Below are positions 31,801 to 41,876 of a stretch of 64,000 bases of DNA, one piece after another (positions within the stretch are counted from its first letter, which is position 1; each line of letters opens with the position of its first letter). The position numbers and the translations under genes were made by a program. The notes beneath the pieces were generated by a model. The model was given only the letters and a program-made list of their open reading frames with translations, did no database searches and was not told the origin of the DNA. The DNA is from Owenia fusiformis. Lineage: Eukaryota > Annelida > Polychaeta > Sabellida > Oweniidae. The stretch is from positions 1,736,001 through 1,800,000 of the forward strand of contig CAIIXF020000006.1 in assembly GCA_903813345.2 (NCBI GenBank). Reading direction: 5' to 3'.

Positions 31801-34668
31801 GATGACTTAACTACACATTCTTCCTTTCGTCAGAGAGCTGGGTAGAATCATGTCCAATTACATTTTCTTGTGATTAATCCTCTAAATTCCAAAATGGTGG
31901 ATGATTCTAAAAATCTCATGACATGACAAGTCATTATAGTTTGTAAACTTGACCATCATACTAAAGATTGTTAATTGCATTTATTACATTGTGCGAAATT
32001 ACAATTGTTTAGAACAGTTTGTAAACTGGATTATCACATTGAGGGATTTCAACTTCCTCTAAAAATTGATTTTTTGACTGTCGGACAGAAACTGAAAAAT
32101 ATTTCAACTAAAAATATTCCAATTTCTTCAGCTTTTTATTCCACTTTTAGAAAGTGCTTTATTATCCCAACGAACAAAGTTCGTTAGGGATATAGTGAAG
32201 CCCTCCGTCCGTCTGTCCGTCAGTCAGTCAGTCAGTCAGTCAGTCAGTCAGTCCGTCCGTCCGTCTGTCCGGAAGATAACTCAAATACTAGTTGACAGAT
32301 TTTCTTCATATTTAGTGGAAAGATGTATATTGGTGAATAGTTTTACGCAAAAAAAAATTTTTTCAAGATGGCCGCCGCTTTAAAACTGACGGGACTTTAT
32401 CGCAAAAATCATAAATTTTTCATTCTAAACCAAAGTAATTAATATTATTGTTTGAAATTTCGGTAGTGTATTCACAACATTTATCTTTTTCACATATATT
32501 CCGTGTTTTTCATCCTGACCCCCAGGGGCCATGTATGGGGGGACAGGAAAACAGAAATTTTTGCTAATTTTTAGATCTCTCTGAAGTATAGCTTTATTAT
32601 ACTCAAATGAAAGGCAATTAAGAGTAGATTGCAAATATTGTATCTTTTTTCTGATTCGAGCCTCGTAAAATTCAAAATGGCCGTCTAATGTACGATTTCG
32701 CAATAATTTTTCGATCCCTTCAAAGTATGGCTATATTATACTCAAATTGAAGGAATTTTGGAGTAGATCACAATTATGGTATTATTTTTCAGATTTGTAC
32801 CTCAGAAAATTCAAAATGGCTGCTTTGCAGGAATTCGCAATTCTAAAATCTAATTTTTTCATTTTCAACCAAAGTAATGATTATAATTGATTGGAATTCG
32901 GTAATTGATATTTTGTTCGTTGGGATTTGCTACTCCGCGGAGTTGCCATTATCTAGTTGTAATTGTCCTGTGTTGACGGCCAGGTGGGCAGGAAATTTAA
33001 TTGAGGAATGCAGAAAATTTCCCATCATGCACCCTGACCTTAAATGCTGATGTTTTTATATGTAATATAATCCACTATTTTGTGATTATTGTGTAAATGC
33101 CCGGGTATAAATGTAGCTCAATCATCTAAGCATTTTCTGTGTTCGTGCCTAAGTTTATTACACTAAGGCAAATTGTATATGACAATCTTTAAAAAAGTAT
33201 TCCTTAATTAAAACAATTACTAATACAGACGCATTGACCAATTTTTTTCAAAGTAATCTACAAGTTTAAGGAAAACTGCACATCTGTTTAACTTAAACTT
33301 TTTATGGATGCAAGACCAGACTAGTGCCAAGATCTGATTAGGTTTTGGGCATGCTGGGTAAATTACATGGCAGCCATTTTGCTCTTCAAAGTGCAATATT
33401 TATCACTCTGTCTTGTTTTAAGTTAAATGGATGCAGCCCTCGGTTAATGCCAAATTGATAGAGAAAGTGACACATATCTGAGCATGGTAAATGTTGATGG
33501 AGTTAAGACTGTCTATTGTAGTAATCTTTTGAAGTAATTCAAAATTAGGTTTATTCATTCATTGATACTGTTGTCACAAATGATCCATTAAATCTTCATG
33601 TAATCTATTTCAATAACAGATAGATTACCCTACCATTGCTAATTTGTTACTGAAAGACGATTTAGTAGGGTGAATTGTACTTGGAATGAAATATTGTAAA
33701 AATTTATTTCACAATATTTCATCTAATACACTGATGCTGTCACAAAATCAATAAAACCTTGAAATAATTCATGAGACAAAGTCTTAGATTGACAGTTATT
33801 AATATCATGCCAATGTTTTAAATGAATGATAAAGTTTTTATCATTCTAATTTTATTTAATTATTACAATGTTTGTACTGCTTTCTAAATTATTGATGCAT
33901 TGATTGAATACAACAATAACTCTGTATTTTCAGATTGAAGAAGGGAAAGTTGCTGATAAAATTGGCAATTTTCCACAACTTCCAAAGCGAATTGTAAAGT
34001 CACCAGATCTGACACGAAAACTACTGAATCAAATGAAAGGTCTGATACTAGATAAAGATGAAACAAAAAAGATTGACTCACAAAACACAATTAAGGCGTC
34101 AGACTTAACATTCAGTGGAACACATTCCTTGCCCCGGAATATGTCTGCATCTATTAACAGTTCTTCGTTTGCTAACATTCCTCCACCAGAACCAATGAAA
34201 AGTGATGGCCCTTCACCCCCGACACGTAGACAGCCACCTCCTAGCCCACCATCTTCAAGAACTAGTGGTGTTTACCAAAATGAGCCTTCTGAAACCTATA
34301 CTATGCCTAGACATTCCCCACCTAATGTGCCCGTGTCAACTGTGGCTATAGCTCCAAGTCATAAAGCAAGGAGACCTCCTCCTCCTATACCTGGGGATAC
34401 CCCAGCTCCCTCAGGAGCAAAACCTCCTCTTCCTGGAACAAAACCTGCTCTACCAAGTGAATCTAAGAGTATGGACTCAAAAGTTAACATTCAGCACACT
34501 AATGCCAGTCCTCTACCCCAAGGAAATCCCATCCCAGACTTGCCACCCCCCAGGTCAAGTATGCTTGGGGTAATGGAGGAAGACACCCCACCCCCTGCAA
34601 GACCAACATGCCCCAAACCTTTGTCTAAACCCCCAAGTAGACCCCCACCTAGGGCCCCAGTGCAATAA
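22668..34668 (+). CDS. NCF2: p67phox/NOXA1-like NADPH oxidase activator, 8 exons
   Basis: Eight exons (22668-22841, 23967-24049, 29068-29243, 29538-29605, 29917-30024, 30308-30409, 31565-31621, 33934-34668) join in frame to 500 codons plus stop, all with GT-AG borders. Exons 1-5 give the four-TPR Rac-binding domain, with WSEGVDLHEANNF near residue 10, DEHLAVGYFLRGVVYF near 70 and AKKDYLGKA near 200. All align closely with human p67phox in order and spacing. Exons 6 and 7 each encode one copy of the NOX activation motif (FVGFSGP and FSGFDGP). The last exon is long and proline-rich (RRPPPPIPG, PLPGTKPALP, PPSRPPPRAP) and ends without SH3 or PB1 domains, which human p67phox has. Family role: a cytosolic partner that, with GTP-bound Rac, switches on a membrane NOX enzyme to make superoxide. 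It could be named NOXA1-like instead; the family is certain, the paralogue is not. Confidence 0.9.
22842..23966 (+). other. Intron 1 of the p67phox-like gene
   Basis: No repeat element or nested gene is recognised. ORFs inside (22986-23264 and its minus-strand shadow) have no family features. Confidence 0.6.
23967..24049 (+). CDS. NCF2: p67phox-like exon 2
   Basis: 83 nt after a TTTTAG acceptor, before GTAAAA. It encodes TPR2 with HLAVGYFLRGVVYF, nearly identical in pattern to p67phox HLAVAYFQRG. It ends in phase 2. Confidence 0.92.
24115..24540 (+). repeat. Minisatellite in intron 2
   Basis: About 17 degenerate copies of a 23-26 bp unit of the form GTATTGCATCAAGCCCTCTGTTA. Copies differ at the GCATC/ACGTC/GTGTC positions and some are truncated. 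Confidence 0.9.
24541..25631 (+). other. Intron 2, unassigned AT-rich stretch
   Basis: A stretch near 25310-25460 (TGCTTATGTTTTTATATGTGA through CATTTTCTGTGTTTGTGCCTAAG) is repeated at 33048-33175, so it belongs to a dispersed repeat. Otherwise nothing is recognised. Confidence 0.5.
25632..26028. repeat. Foldback MITE in intron 2, about 400 bp
   Basis: CTAGAGTCCATTTCACTG at the left pairs with CGGTGAAATGGACTCTAG at the right. The arms continue through CATCAGTA, AAAATAAGAAAT and GTACATGAATGACATTTGTA blocks, so the whole segment is a palindrome. Confidence 0.85.
26740..27140. repeat. Composite palindromic repeat with two TGACGTCA sites
   Basis: A hairpin at about 26895-26992 pairs GTAAATTATTTCTCGGTGGG with its near complement before 26992. 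TGACGTCA octamers stand at 26742-26749 and 27128-27135 toward the two ends. The stop-free stretch 26752-27123 is an artefact of the palindrome. The superfamily is unknown. Confidence 0.6.
27141..28098 (+). other. Intron 2, unassigned
   Basis: AT-rich sequence with no gene or complete repeat recognised. The 66-codon minus-strand ORF at 27533-27733 lacks any family signature. Confidence 0.5.
28099..28903 (+). repeat. CGAAC/GTTCG repeat family, copy 1
   Basis: It starts ATTATCCCAACGAACGAAGTTCG, continues with a (CGTC)n run (28139-28216), and ends GCTACTCCGCGGAGTTGCCGTTATCTAGTT. It matches 32161-32958 (same strand) and 44993-45760 (opposite strand) over the full length of about 0.8 kb with only scattered differences. 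The start contains the hairpin CGAACGAAGTTCG and the end contains CTCCGCGGAG. It has no coding capacity. Confidence 0.92.
29068..29243 (+). CDS. NCF2: p67phox-like exon 3
   Basis: 176 nt after TTTTCCAG. It encodes TPR3 and the start of TPR4 with DFEAAHKKLR and YKQLGLRHKLYACECLHNQA, matching p67phox YKILGLQFKLFACEVLYN. The donor at GGTAATG was chosen because it keeps frame with exon 4 and restores the QLL-GEAQ join. Reading on would leave the family alignment. Confidence 0.88.
29538..29605 (+). CDS. NCF2: p67phox-like exon 4
   Basis: 68 nt between TTTATAG and GTGAGT. It encodes the helix after TPR4 (NLKVEKKHSVCDTALSKAA) and ends in phase 0. Confidence 0.82.
29917..30024 (+). CDS. NCF2: p67phox-like exon 5
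   Basis: 36 codons between CTTGTAG and GTATAA. It encodes PLIEIPSDALFKPP and AKKDYLGKAK, the highly conserved stretch just before the activation domain. Confidence 0.92.
30308..30409 (+). CDS. NCF2: p67phox-like exon 6: first activation motif
   Basis: 34 codons between ATTATAG and GTAGTC, phase 0 at both ends. It encodes VVSVLEEDNAFVGFSGPK, corresponding to human p67phox VVASVVDQDSFSGF (residues around 200-212), the segment needed to activate NOX2. A basic tail follows. Confidence 0.9.
30623..30658. repeat. Perfect 16-bp hairpin in intron 6
   Basis: GGTGTTTTTTGGTTGT and ACAACCAAAAAACACC pair perfectly around a 4-nt loop. It is too short for a microRNA precursor; it could be a footprint or a small structural element. 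Confidence 0.85.
30659..31564 (+). other. Intron 6, unassigned
   Basis: No gene or element is recognised. CTGTGT..AGCAATT-like words near 30820-30910 pair loosely, but no clear foldback emerges. Confidence 0.45.
31565..31621 (+). CDS. NCF2: p67phox-like exon 7: second activation motif
   Basis: 19 codons between TTTCAG and GTAAGT, phase 0 at both ends. It encodes VISAVCENDRFSGFDGPRL, an evident paralogue of the start of exon 6. Eight of 19 positions are identical and most others are conservative. It may be used together with exon 6 or skipped without breaking frame. Confidence 0.88.
31690..32130. repeat. Foldback MITE in intron 7
   Basis: AAAATATTTTTCAGATGATG and GTCCGACAGTCAAAAAATC at the left pair with GATTTTTTGACTGTCGGAC and CTGAAAAATATTT at the right. 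It directly precedes a CGAAC/GTTCG repeat copy. Confidence 0.78.
32161..32958 (+). repeat. CGAAC/GTTCG repeat family, copy 2
   Basis: Same structure as 28099-28903: ATTATCCCAACGAACAAAGTTCG start, CAGT/CGTC-rich run at 32206-32272, CTCCGCGGAG near the end, and ATCTAGTT terminus. Same strand as copy 1, 4 kb away in the same gene. Confidence 0.92.
32959..33933 (+). other. Intron 7, distal part
   Basis: 33048-33175 repeats 25310-25460. A short hairpin (TAATCTAT..ATAGATTA) lies near 33602-33628. No gene is seen. Confidence 0.5.
33934..34668 (+). CDS. NCF2: p67phox-like exon 8: proline-rich C-terminus
   Basis: 244 codons after TTTTCAG, ending in TAA. It starts with a charged, helical segment (IEEGKVADKIGNFPQLPKRI), then a Ser/Thr-rich linker. 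Over 130 residues rich in proline follow, with several PxxP clusters of the class-I and class-II SH3-ligand type (RRPPPPIPG, SRPPPRAP). VYQNEP is a Y-x-N motif of the kind SH2 domains bind when phosphorylated. No SH3 or PB1 fold is visible before the stop. Confidence 0.88.
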   Translation: MEEGKVADKIGNFPQLPKRIVKSPDLTRKLLNQMKGLILDKDETKKIDSQNTIKASDLTFSGTHSLPRNMSASINSSSFANIPPPEPMKSDGPSPPTRRQPPPSPPSSRTSGVYQNEPSETYTMPRHSPPNVPVSTVAIAPSHKARRPPPPIPGDTPAPSGAKPPLPGTKPALPSESKSMDSKVNIQHTNASPLPQGNPIPDLPPPRSSMLGVMEEDTPPPARPTCPKPLSKPPSRPPPRAPVQ

Positions 34669-35895
34669 ACACTCTATTTTGAAGGGATCGGCTTGAAATC
34701 CAAAGAAGCTGGAAATGCTTTATGTACCAAATAATCAAAAAACCTGTGTGATAATACTCTGGCAGCCATATTATATGTGTCGTATTAAAACTTTGAAAAA
34801 TGCTCAATAGTAATGTCTCATTATTTGTGATTAATGGTGAAAATACACTCATATGTTTCCTTTATTAGTTGCCTCAATGCATCCTCTAAAACTGTACAAT
34901 GCCTCAGACTCAACATGAAGCAAGAAACAAAGTGTAATGGCTGCTTATAGGGTTGACTGCTCTTGTGTCAAATATACTTATATTGTTGAAACTATAATAT
35001 AGTCGACACTGCTGGACCAGTTAAAACTGTTGTTGAAATTGTTTTCATGTTAAGAAATTTAGTTGGACTTTTAAGTAATGGACAGAAAAATGTTCTCATT
35101 TATTAAAGTAGCCTTTAGATAGTACCCTTTGCATTCATTTGACTTCACTTCTTAAAAGAGAGCTTCGTCTTCTTGTAGTTTAACTAGACTCTGCACGCAG
35201 GGTATTAGATAGGTGTATTTATTTATAATATTATGTACATGAACATAAAACTGGTGTCTCTACTGTATTTACCCTTGTGTGGCAGACCATATAATATATT
35301 ATGTAGATCAGTACAACTAGCATGGCCAGTCTTTTTACTATATTAATCAAACCAAGTACACATTCTGTGAAATAATCCTAGATTTTGTGTGTCTACTGTC
35401 TTCGTTATATCCCAAACGTCGGACCTGTCAGCTGAAATAATGATTACTCAGTTAGCATTTGAATCGATTTTATTGCCTCATATTGTTAAAGCTGGTAGTT
35501 TGAAACTGACGGTAGAGCACTAACTTTTGTCTTAAATATCGATTTTATGTGTTTACTCAAGTGGGTTATCATTCATAATATCAATAGGCTATCCTGGGCC
35601 ACATTGCTTTAATGGCTTATTTGCAAGGCAACCATCTCAAACTAACACCAATGACAACATGTCCACTCAATACCTCATAAAATAGATAACAAAATATTAT
35701 ATCACTGCGAGTTCAAATATTTTCCAGCAATTACACTTTATTTCTTATGTATTATGTATTTTTTATGTACATATACATGTAATTGAGAATGTTCATGTAT
35801 AAATGTTATTTTAATGATTGTTACTGTAGTAGTTAAGTTTGTTTTTTGTATATACTCTATATACCCAAAAAGGGGTGAATTGAGAAATGAATAAA
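34669..35895 (+). other. Probable 3' UTR of the p67phox-like gene
   Basis: 1.2 kb of non-coding sequence from the stop codon to the first AATAAA followed by AT-rich sequence. No element is recognised. Confidence 0.5.
35890..35895 (+). terminator. Candidate poly(A) signal
   Basis: AATAAA followed by TATATAATATATAATG. Suggested end of the p67phox-like transcript. Confidence 0.4.
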
Positions 35896-36225
35896 TATAT
35901 AATATATAATGTTATGGTAACCATGGTCATAGAGAGAAGTTAGGTAATCTTTGTGATTTGGGCTGTATTTTGTCAAGAAATATCAATTTGCCTTGCTCTG
36001 GCTATGCTCCTGCCATGTGGTCAGTTAGTTATTATGAATTTATAAAGCTGGTATTATTAAAATGCTCAAGGTTTCTATATATCATCATATGCTAGATGTG
36101 ACACCAATTGTTCATTGCCAACAGGATCAATACAAGCTGAAGGGGATTATAGACATCATCAATGAGTATAGACATCTGTATTTACTCTGACACCGGTTTC
36201 AACATAAGTATTTACTTATATAATT

Positions 36226-37829
36226 AGACTCCAGATTGAAAATCTGGAGTCTATTGCTTTTGCCTGAATTCTTATTATTCTTATTATTAGACTCCAGATG
36301 TCAATCTGGAGTCTATTGTTTTTGCCAGTATTCTTATTTTTATTAGACTCCAGATTGAAAATCTGGAGTCTATTGTTTTTGCCAGTATTCTTATTATTAT
36401 TATTCTTATTATTCCGTAGCCGTTTTTTCAGGAACTATAAGGTATCCAGTAAAGACCATTATATAGTTTATTTAGGTTCAGTATCTAGTTGGTGGGAAAT
36501 TGGGTCAAATTTTTATCTAGGTCAAAGGTCAGGAACTGGGTCAAATCCAGTACTTTGTCACTTTTTTCAATTTTCTCAGTCGTCCTTCAATATTTTCGAT
36601 CCGGTTTTTTTTCATTGTGTTCCTTATAAAAAAGTAGGAAAGCTAGGGTCGATTTAGTTTTTTGATATCTCAAACCGATTTCGAGATATCAGTGTCCGAA
36701 AACGAGGTCCAAAAAAAAGTTCTCCAAATCAAATGTCCAGGATATTAGTCTTATAGGGAATTTTCTCAGAATTCCGAATCTGAAAACCAAATTCAGATCG
36801 GCCTTCCGGTTCGGAAGTTATGGCGTTTTGAAAACTCAAAAATCGCTAAATTTGGTGCCCATGTTAAGTCAATGGGAAAAAAGATTTTTTTGAAGTGAAA
36901 AATACGAAATATAGACTGAGTTCAGCTTCATATAATCAAAGCCTTTAAAAGAAGGGGACCTCAAAAGCCACATAGCTTCAAAATTTGGACACCAAAATGC
37001 CTAGGTCAAAATCTAGGTCAAATTCCAAGTTTTTTCTTATTTTTGCGATTCTGACACTACACTTTAATTATATTCTTCGAAATTGTGTATACATGTAGCC
37101 AAGAGTATGCTAATAGCGTTAGCCTTTTGCCGTCAGAAAGTATTTTGACCCACTTTTGAGATATGGTGTCCAAAAAGTAGGTCAAAATAGAAAGTTCTCC
37201 AAATTTAACGTTTGAGTTATGAATTAAGGATAGAATTTTCTCAGAAATCCGAATCTGCAAACCAAATTTGGATCCGACTTCCGGTTCTGAAGTTATGGCG
37301 TGTCCAAAAAGTAGGTCAAAATAAAAATTCGCCAAATTTAATGTATGAGTTGTGAATTAGGGGTAGAATTTTGTCAGGAATCCGAATCTTTAAATCAAAT
37401 TTAGATCCGACTTCCGGTTCGGAAGTTATGGCGTTTTGGAATTTTGGAAAATCGATCTGATGGTATCCTGATAGAAAGTCAAGAGTAGAGAAGAAAATAT
37501 TGAAAAATTCATCCATCCTTCCTATCTGATCCTATCCTATCCTATCCTTCCTATCTATCCTTCCTTCGTATCCTTTCCTTCCTATCCTTCCTATCCTCTC
37601 CTATCATATCCTTTCTTCCTATTCTGTTCTATCCTATCCTTCTTTCTTATTCTATCCTATCGTTCCTTCCCATTCTATCCTATCCTACCTTCCTATTTTA
37701 TCCATCCATCTTATTCTAGATGACTCAGCTTATTCTGGATGACTCGGCTTATTTTAGATGACTGGGCTTAAAAAAGTCTAGATCTGGAGTCTGAAATTGA
37801 ACTTCGTTCAATTTCCAAAGTCTAGTTAT
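36226..37829. repeat. CTGGAGTC repeat module 1
   Basis: It begins with three closely spaced copies of the palindrome GACTCCAGATTGAAAATCTGGAGTC (36228, about 36292, about 36349). The body repeats the block TCCGAATCTGCAAACCAAAT...GATCCGACTTCCGGTTCGG. A CCTATCC satellite follows at 37512-37700, and the module ends with the hairpin GAAATTGAACTTCGTTCAATTTC and TCTAGTTATT. Confidence 0.85.
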
Positions 37830-39360
37830 TATTATTCTTTATTATTATTCTTTCCCAGTTTTCTCGTTAACTAGAAGATATTGAGTCAAGTCCTATATAT
37901 GGTCCATTTAGGTTCTAGATCTAGTTTCTCGGAAATTGGGTCAAATTTTTATCTAGGTCAAAGGTCAAGAACTAGGTCAAATCTTACATTTTCAACATTC
38001 TGTCATTTATCTTCGTCGTTGTTTATCGTAACTCCTAAATCTTTTTTTCATTATGTAGCTTAGAAAAAGCCGAAGCAAAGATATGACATTAGATTTTTGA
38101 TTACTCTTACCGATTTTTAAATATGGCGTCCAGAAAGTAGGTCACGACAAAAAGTTCTCCAAATTCAACGTATGACATATGAACTAAGGGTAGAATTTTC
38201 TCAGGAATCCGAATCTGCAAACCAAATTTCGATCCGACTTCCGGTTCAAAAGTTATGACATTTTAAAACTTTTTTTTAACCTGCCAATAAGCATGCGCAA
38301 GATCGAAAAAATCAATATGATGGTATCCTGATAGAAAGTCAAGAGTAGTGAAGAAAATATTGAAAAATCCTTCCATCCATCCTATCTATCCTATCCTATC
38401 CTATATCCTATCCTATATCTATCCTATATCCTATCATATATCCAATCCAATCCTATCCTTCTTTCCTATCCTTCCTTCCTATCCTATACTATCCTATCGT
38501 TTCTTCCTATTCTATCCTATCCTTCCTTCCTATTCTGGAAGGAAGGATAGGATAGGATAGGATAGGAAGGAAGGATAGGATAAGAAGGATAGGAAAGAGG
38601 GATAGGACTGGACGACTTGGCTTATTCTGGACGACTCGACTATATCCATCCCACCTATCCTATTCAATCCTATCCTTCTTTCCTATCCTTCCTATCCTAT
38701 CCTTCCTTCCTTCCTTCCTATCCCATCCTTCCTATTCTGTCCTATCTTATTCTTTTTTCAGATTCTATCATATCCTATTCTATCCTTCATATCCTATCCT
38801 ATACTATCCTATCCTTTCTTCCTATTCTGTCCTATCCTTCCTATCCTATGAATTCATCCATTCATCCATCAATCCATCCATCCATCGGCTTATTCTGGAT
38901 GACTCGGCTTATTCTGGATGACTCAGCCTATTCTGGATGACTTGGCTATTTTGGATGACTCGACTATAATATCCATCCCACCTATCCTATCCAATCCTAT
39001 CCTTCTTTCCTATCCTATCCTACCCTTCCTATTCTGTCCCATCTTATTCTTTCTTCGGATTCTATCGTATCCTATTCTATCCTTCATACCCTATACTATC
39101 CTATCCTTTCTTCCTATTCTATCCCATCCTTCCTTCCTATTCTGTCCTATCCTTCCTCCTATCAATCCATCCATTCATCCATCAGTCCAGCCATCCACCT
39201 GCTTATTCTGGATGACTCGGCTTATGCTGGATGACTCAGCTTATTCTGGATGACTTGGCTTATTCTGGATGACTCGGCTTTTTCTGGATGACTCGGCTAA
39301 AAAAAGGTCTTAATCTGGAGTCTGAAATTGAACTTGTTCAATTTCCAAAGTCTAGTTATT
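37830..39360. repeat. CTGGAGTC repeat module 2 with CCTATCC satellite
   Basis: It has the same body blocks (GTCAAATTTTTATCTAGGTC, GATCCGACTTCCGGTTC) and the same end hairpin as module 1. The satellite part is larger: CCTATCC arrays at 38366-38535, an inverted GGATAGGATAGG stretch at 38536-38610, and further arrays at 38641-38855 and 38965-39165. These are separated by tandem copies of CTTATTCTGGATGACTCGG. Confidence 0.85.
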
Positions 39361-40110
39361 CTTATTATTCTTATTAGCACGTTTTCTCAGTAACTGGAAG
39401 ACTTGGAGTAAATCTAATTACAAGGTCAGTTAGGGTATGTGACCTAGTTTCTGGGAAATTAGGTCAAATTTATATCTAGGTCAAAGGTCAAATTCTAGGT
39501 CAATTTTTTTAATTTCATTAATTTTCAATTTTCTTTTTTATCTTTCAATATTTCTTGCTATAAATATTTTTCTATGTTTCTCTAAGTGTGTCAAACATTT
39601 TGCTAAATGTATGTCTTGATAAAAAAATTATCAATTTTGAGAAATTTGACTTTAAAAAGAAGTTGAATTTTAAAATGATCCAAATCTATCAAAATTGGTA
39701 TTAATTAAATAGGAAATTTCCTCAAGATTTCGAATCTGAAAACGAAATTGTGATCCGACTTCAGGTTCAGGAGTTCTGACCTTTTGAAATTTTGAAAAAA
39801 AGATTTGATGATATCCCCATGTCATGTCAATCGGGCTGATATATTTTTATTTCTCATTAATATCAAAGTTCAAATTAAGGTTGTAATAGAAAATTTTCTC
39901 AGGATTCCGAATCTGAAAACAAAATTGAGATCCGACTTCCGGTTTAGAAGTTATGGGCTTTTGAAATCTCAAAAAAATCCTACCACTGCCACCAAATTGT
40001 AACAATCTCAACCCTTTCATTAATATCAGATCTCAAAATGGTTTTGAGATAAACAATCTGAATCTGGAGTCTTGAATTGAACTTGTTCAATTTCACCAGT
40101 CTAGTTATTA
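39361..40110. repeat. CTGGAGTC repeat module 3, no satellite
   Basis: A shorter module with two copies of the TCCGAATCTGAAAAC...GATCCGACTTC block, and the end GAACTTGTTCAATTTCACCAGTCTAGTTATT. It lacks the CCTATCC satellite of the other two. Confidence 0.8.
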
Positions 40111-40226
40111 TAATTATTTATAATTTAACATACACTGTACATGTACACTTGAATCCTTGCATGAAAAGGTTGTGTCCAGGCAGAATTATTTCATTAAATA
40201 ATTGATTTTAGTATTTTTAGTTCATT

Positions 40227-40440
40227 TACTGTACTTCTACTTAATTTGGTACTACTTATTTTGGCGGATTTTCTGTTTTGACATTTGGCAGCTACTTATT
40301 TGATGGATACTAACAGTCTTAATTTACATGGTACTAAAATTACCAGGGATTTTGGTGGCTCCTTTATTTGGCCGACTTTAACAATTTGGCCAATCCGCCA
40401 AATTAAAATGGCCGCCAATTTAAGTACAAGTACAGTAATA
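40227..40440. repeat. Small foldback, about 210 bp
   Basis: TTTACTGTACTTCTACTTAATT pairs imperfectly with AATTTAAGTACAAGTACAGTAA. Inner words TTTGGCGGATT and AATCCGCCAAA pair too. A MITE-like repeat with no coding content. Confidence 0.7.
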
Positions 40441-41276
40441 CATTGATGTTTATCATATTTTATGTCAAATATTAGATTGTCATCATAGCTTTTATGTAAA
40501 AAATTATTTCCAAGGCCAGTTATTTTATGGAAAACCATGCTTGATGATAACTGGAAATTTCATGTTACATATATATACATGTGTAGTCTGACAAGAGTTA
40601 ACATAGGCCCCAACGATGTTTTATTTCCATAATATAATAAAAATGGATACATTTTATTTTAAATGTGATATCAGACATTTTCTGAATGATCAATGTGATT
40701 AATAAAATAAATGATTAATAAAAAATTATAATAGTGTTTGTTATTGGCATTTTCATATCAACTAGACATAGACAGTCATGTACAAGTGACAAGTGTTTTA
40801 TCTGGTGAAATATTCATTGTATAAAAACAAAAACTGAATATAATGCTGATCTTTTAATGGCAATCCAATTAGAATTTAATAATTTTTGGAATAGAACTCA
40901 TTGGAGCATTTCATCCTATAAAGGGGATAATATACGTATTACATGTGAGCAGCAGTCTAGCAATCAAAGAAAAATGTGGATGACAATTTATTATTCAATA
41001 GGGATTACCTATTTTGACTCCCTTGTGGAACTAGATTATTCTGTTATTACACCTACAAATATTCAATCCTGCATACACATTGAATGCCTTTGACATTATT
41101 ACCAATTGCCAAACAGTACCGTCACTTATTACAGGTTGTCAACTATGTTTAAGATTTTATCTCAGATTTTTGCATCTTGATACTTCAAAGTGAACAAAGA
41201 TTTTACTTTCTAAATGGCAGTGTATTTATTCTTTCCAATCTTATTTACATGGAATTTAATAATATGTAGATATATA
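40441..41276. other. Intergenic, nothing recognised
   Basis: AT-rich sequence. The 78-codon ORF at 40857-41093 has no recognisable features or repeat support. Confidence 0.45.
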
Positions 41277-41876
41277 CAGGGTGTCAAATAAGTCCCGTCC
41301 CCCCCTCTACAGCCAAAACCAAGATATTTGGTACCAAGTGCGATATATCATTGGAAAGGCCTTCCAACGTTACGTTGATTTGCATATATCTGACACATGT
41401 CAATCAATCTCAGAAATTTTTACATTGTATCAATTGAGGTGACCATATGCCTAGAAACATGGCAATTTGGCGTATTTGGCACGATTTTAAGAATTGTGTA
41501 TAAGAGAGGTCACGGGACCAAAATATGACTAAATATGTTTATGGCGATGCATTTAACCTTTTTCTAGAAAATAGAGGTGCAAGGAAAGTGGTGAAAACCT
41601 TTTTGTAACAAGTGGAATGTGAAAAAGATTAACTTTTTGATGTATTTCTGTGGTCAAATCCTTCTCATTTTGACGCAAAAAAGCTACTTAAAGGATCTAG
41701 GAGGGCACGCTAATTTTAAAAGACATCATAAAAATATAGGTAAATTTCATCCAAAATACTTGAGAGTTGGTGAGTTAACATAACTTTGGATGATCTTTCC
41801 GATGGTATGTCACACTAGGTACCGTCTGTTAAGGTTTTAGCTGTAGCAGGGGGGACGGGACTTATTTGACACCCTG
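41277..41876. mobile_element. 600-bp mariner-type MITE
   Basis: CAGGGTGTCAAATAAGTCCC at the left and its exact reverse complement at the right are flanked by TA (41275-41276 and 41877-41878). The perfect repeat is about 28 bp, and weaker matching continues through CTACAGCCAAAACC. It has no transposase ORF. Confidence 0.92.

Noticed and set aside
38348-39253. ORFs rich in SYPILSYP-type residues
   Set aside because: They translate the CCTATCC satellite and have no independent support.
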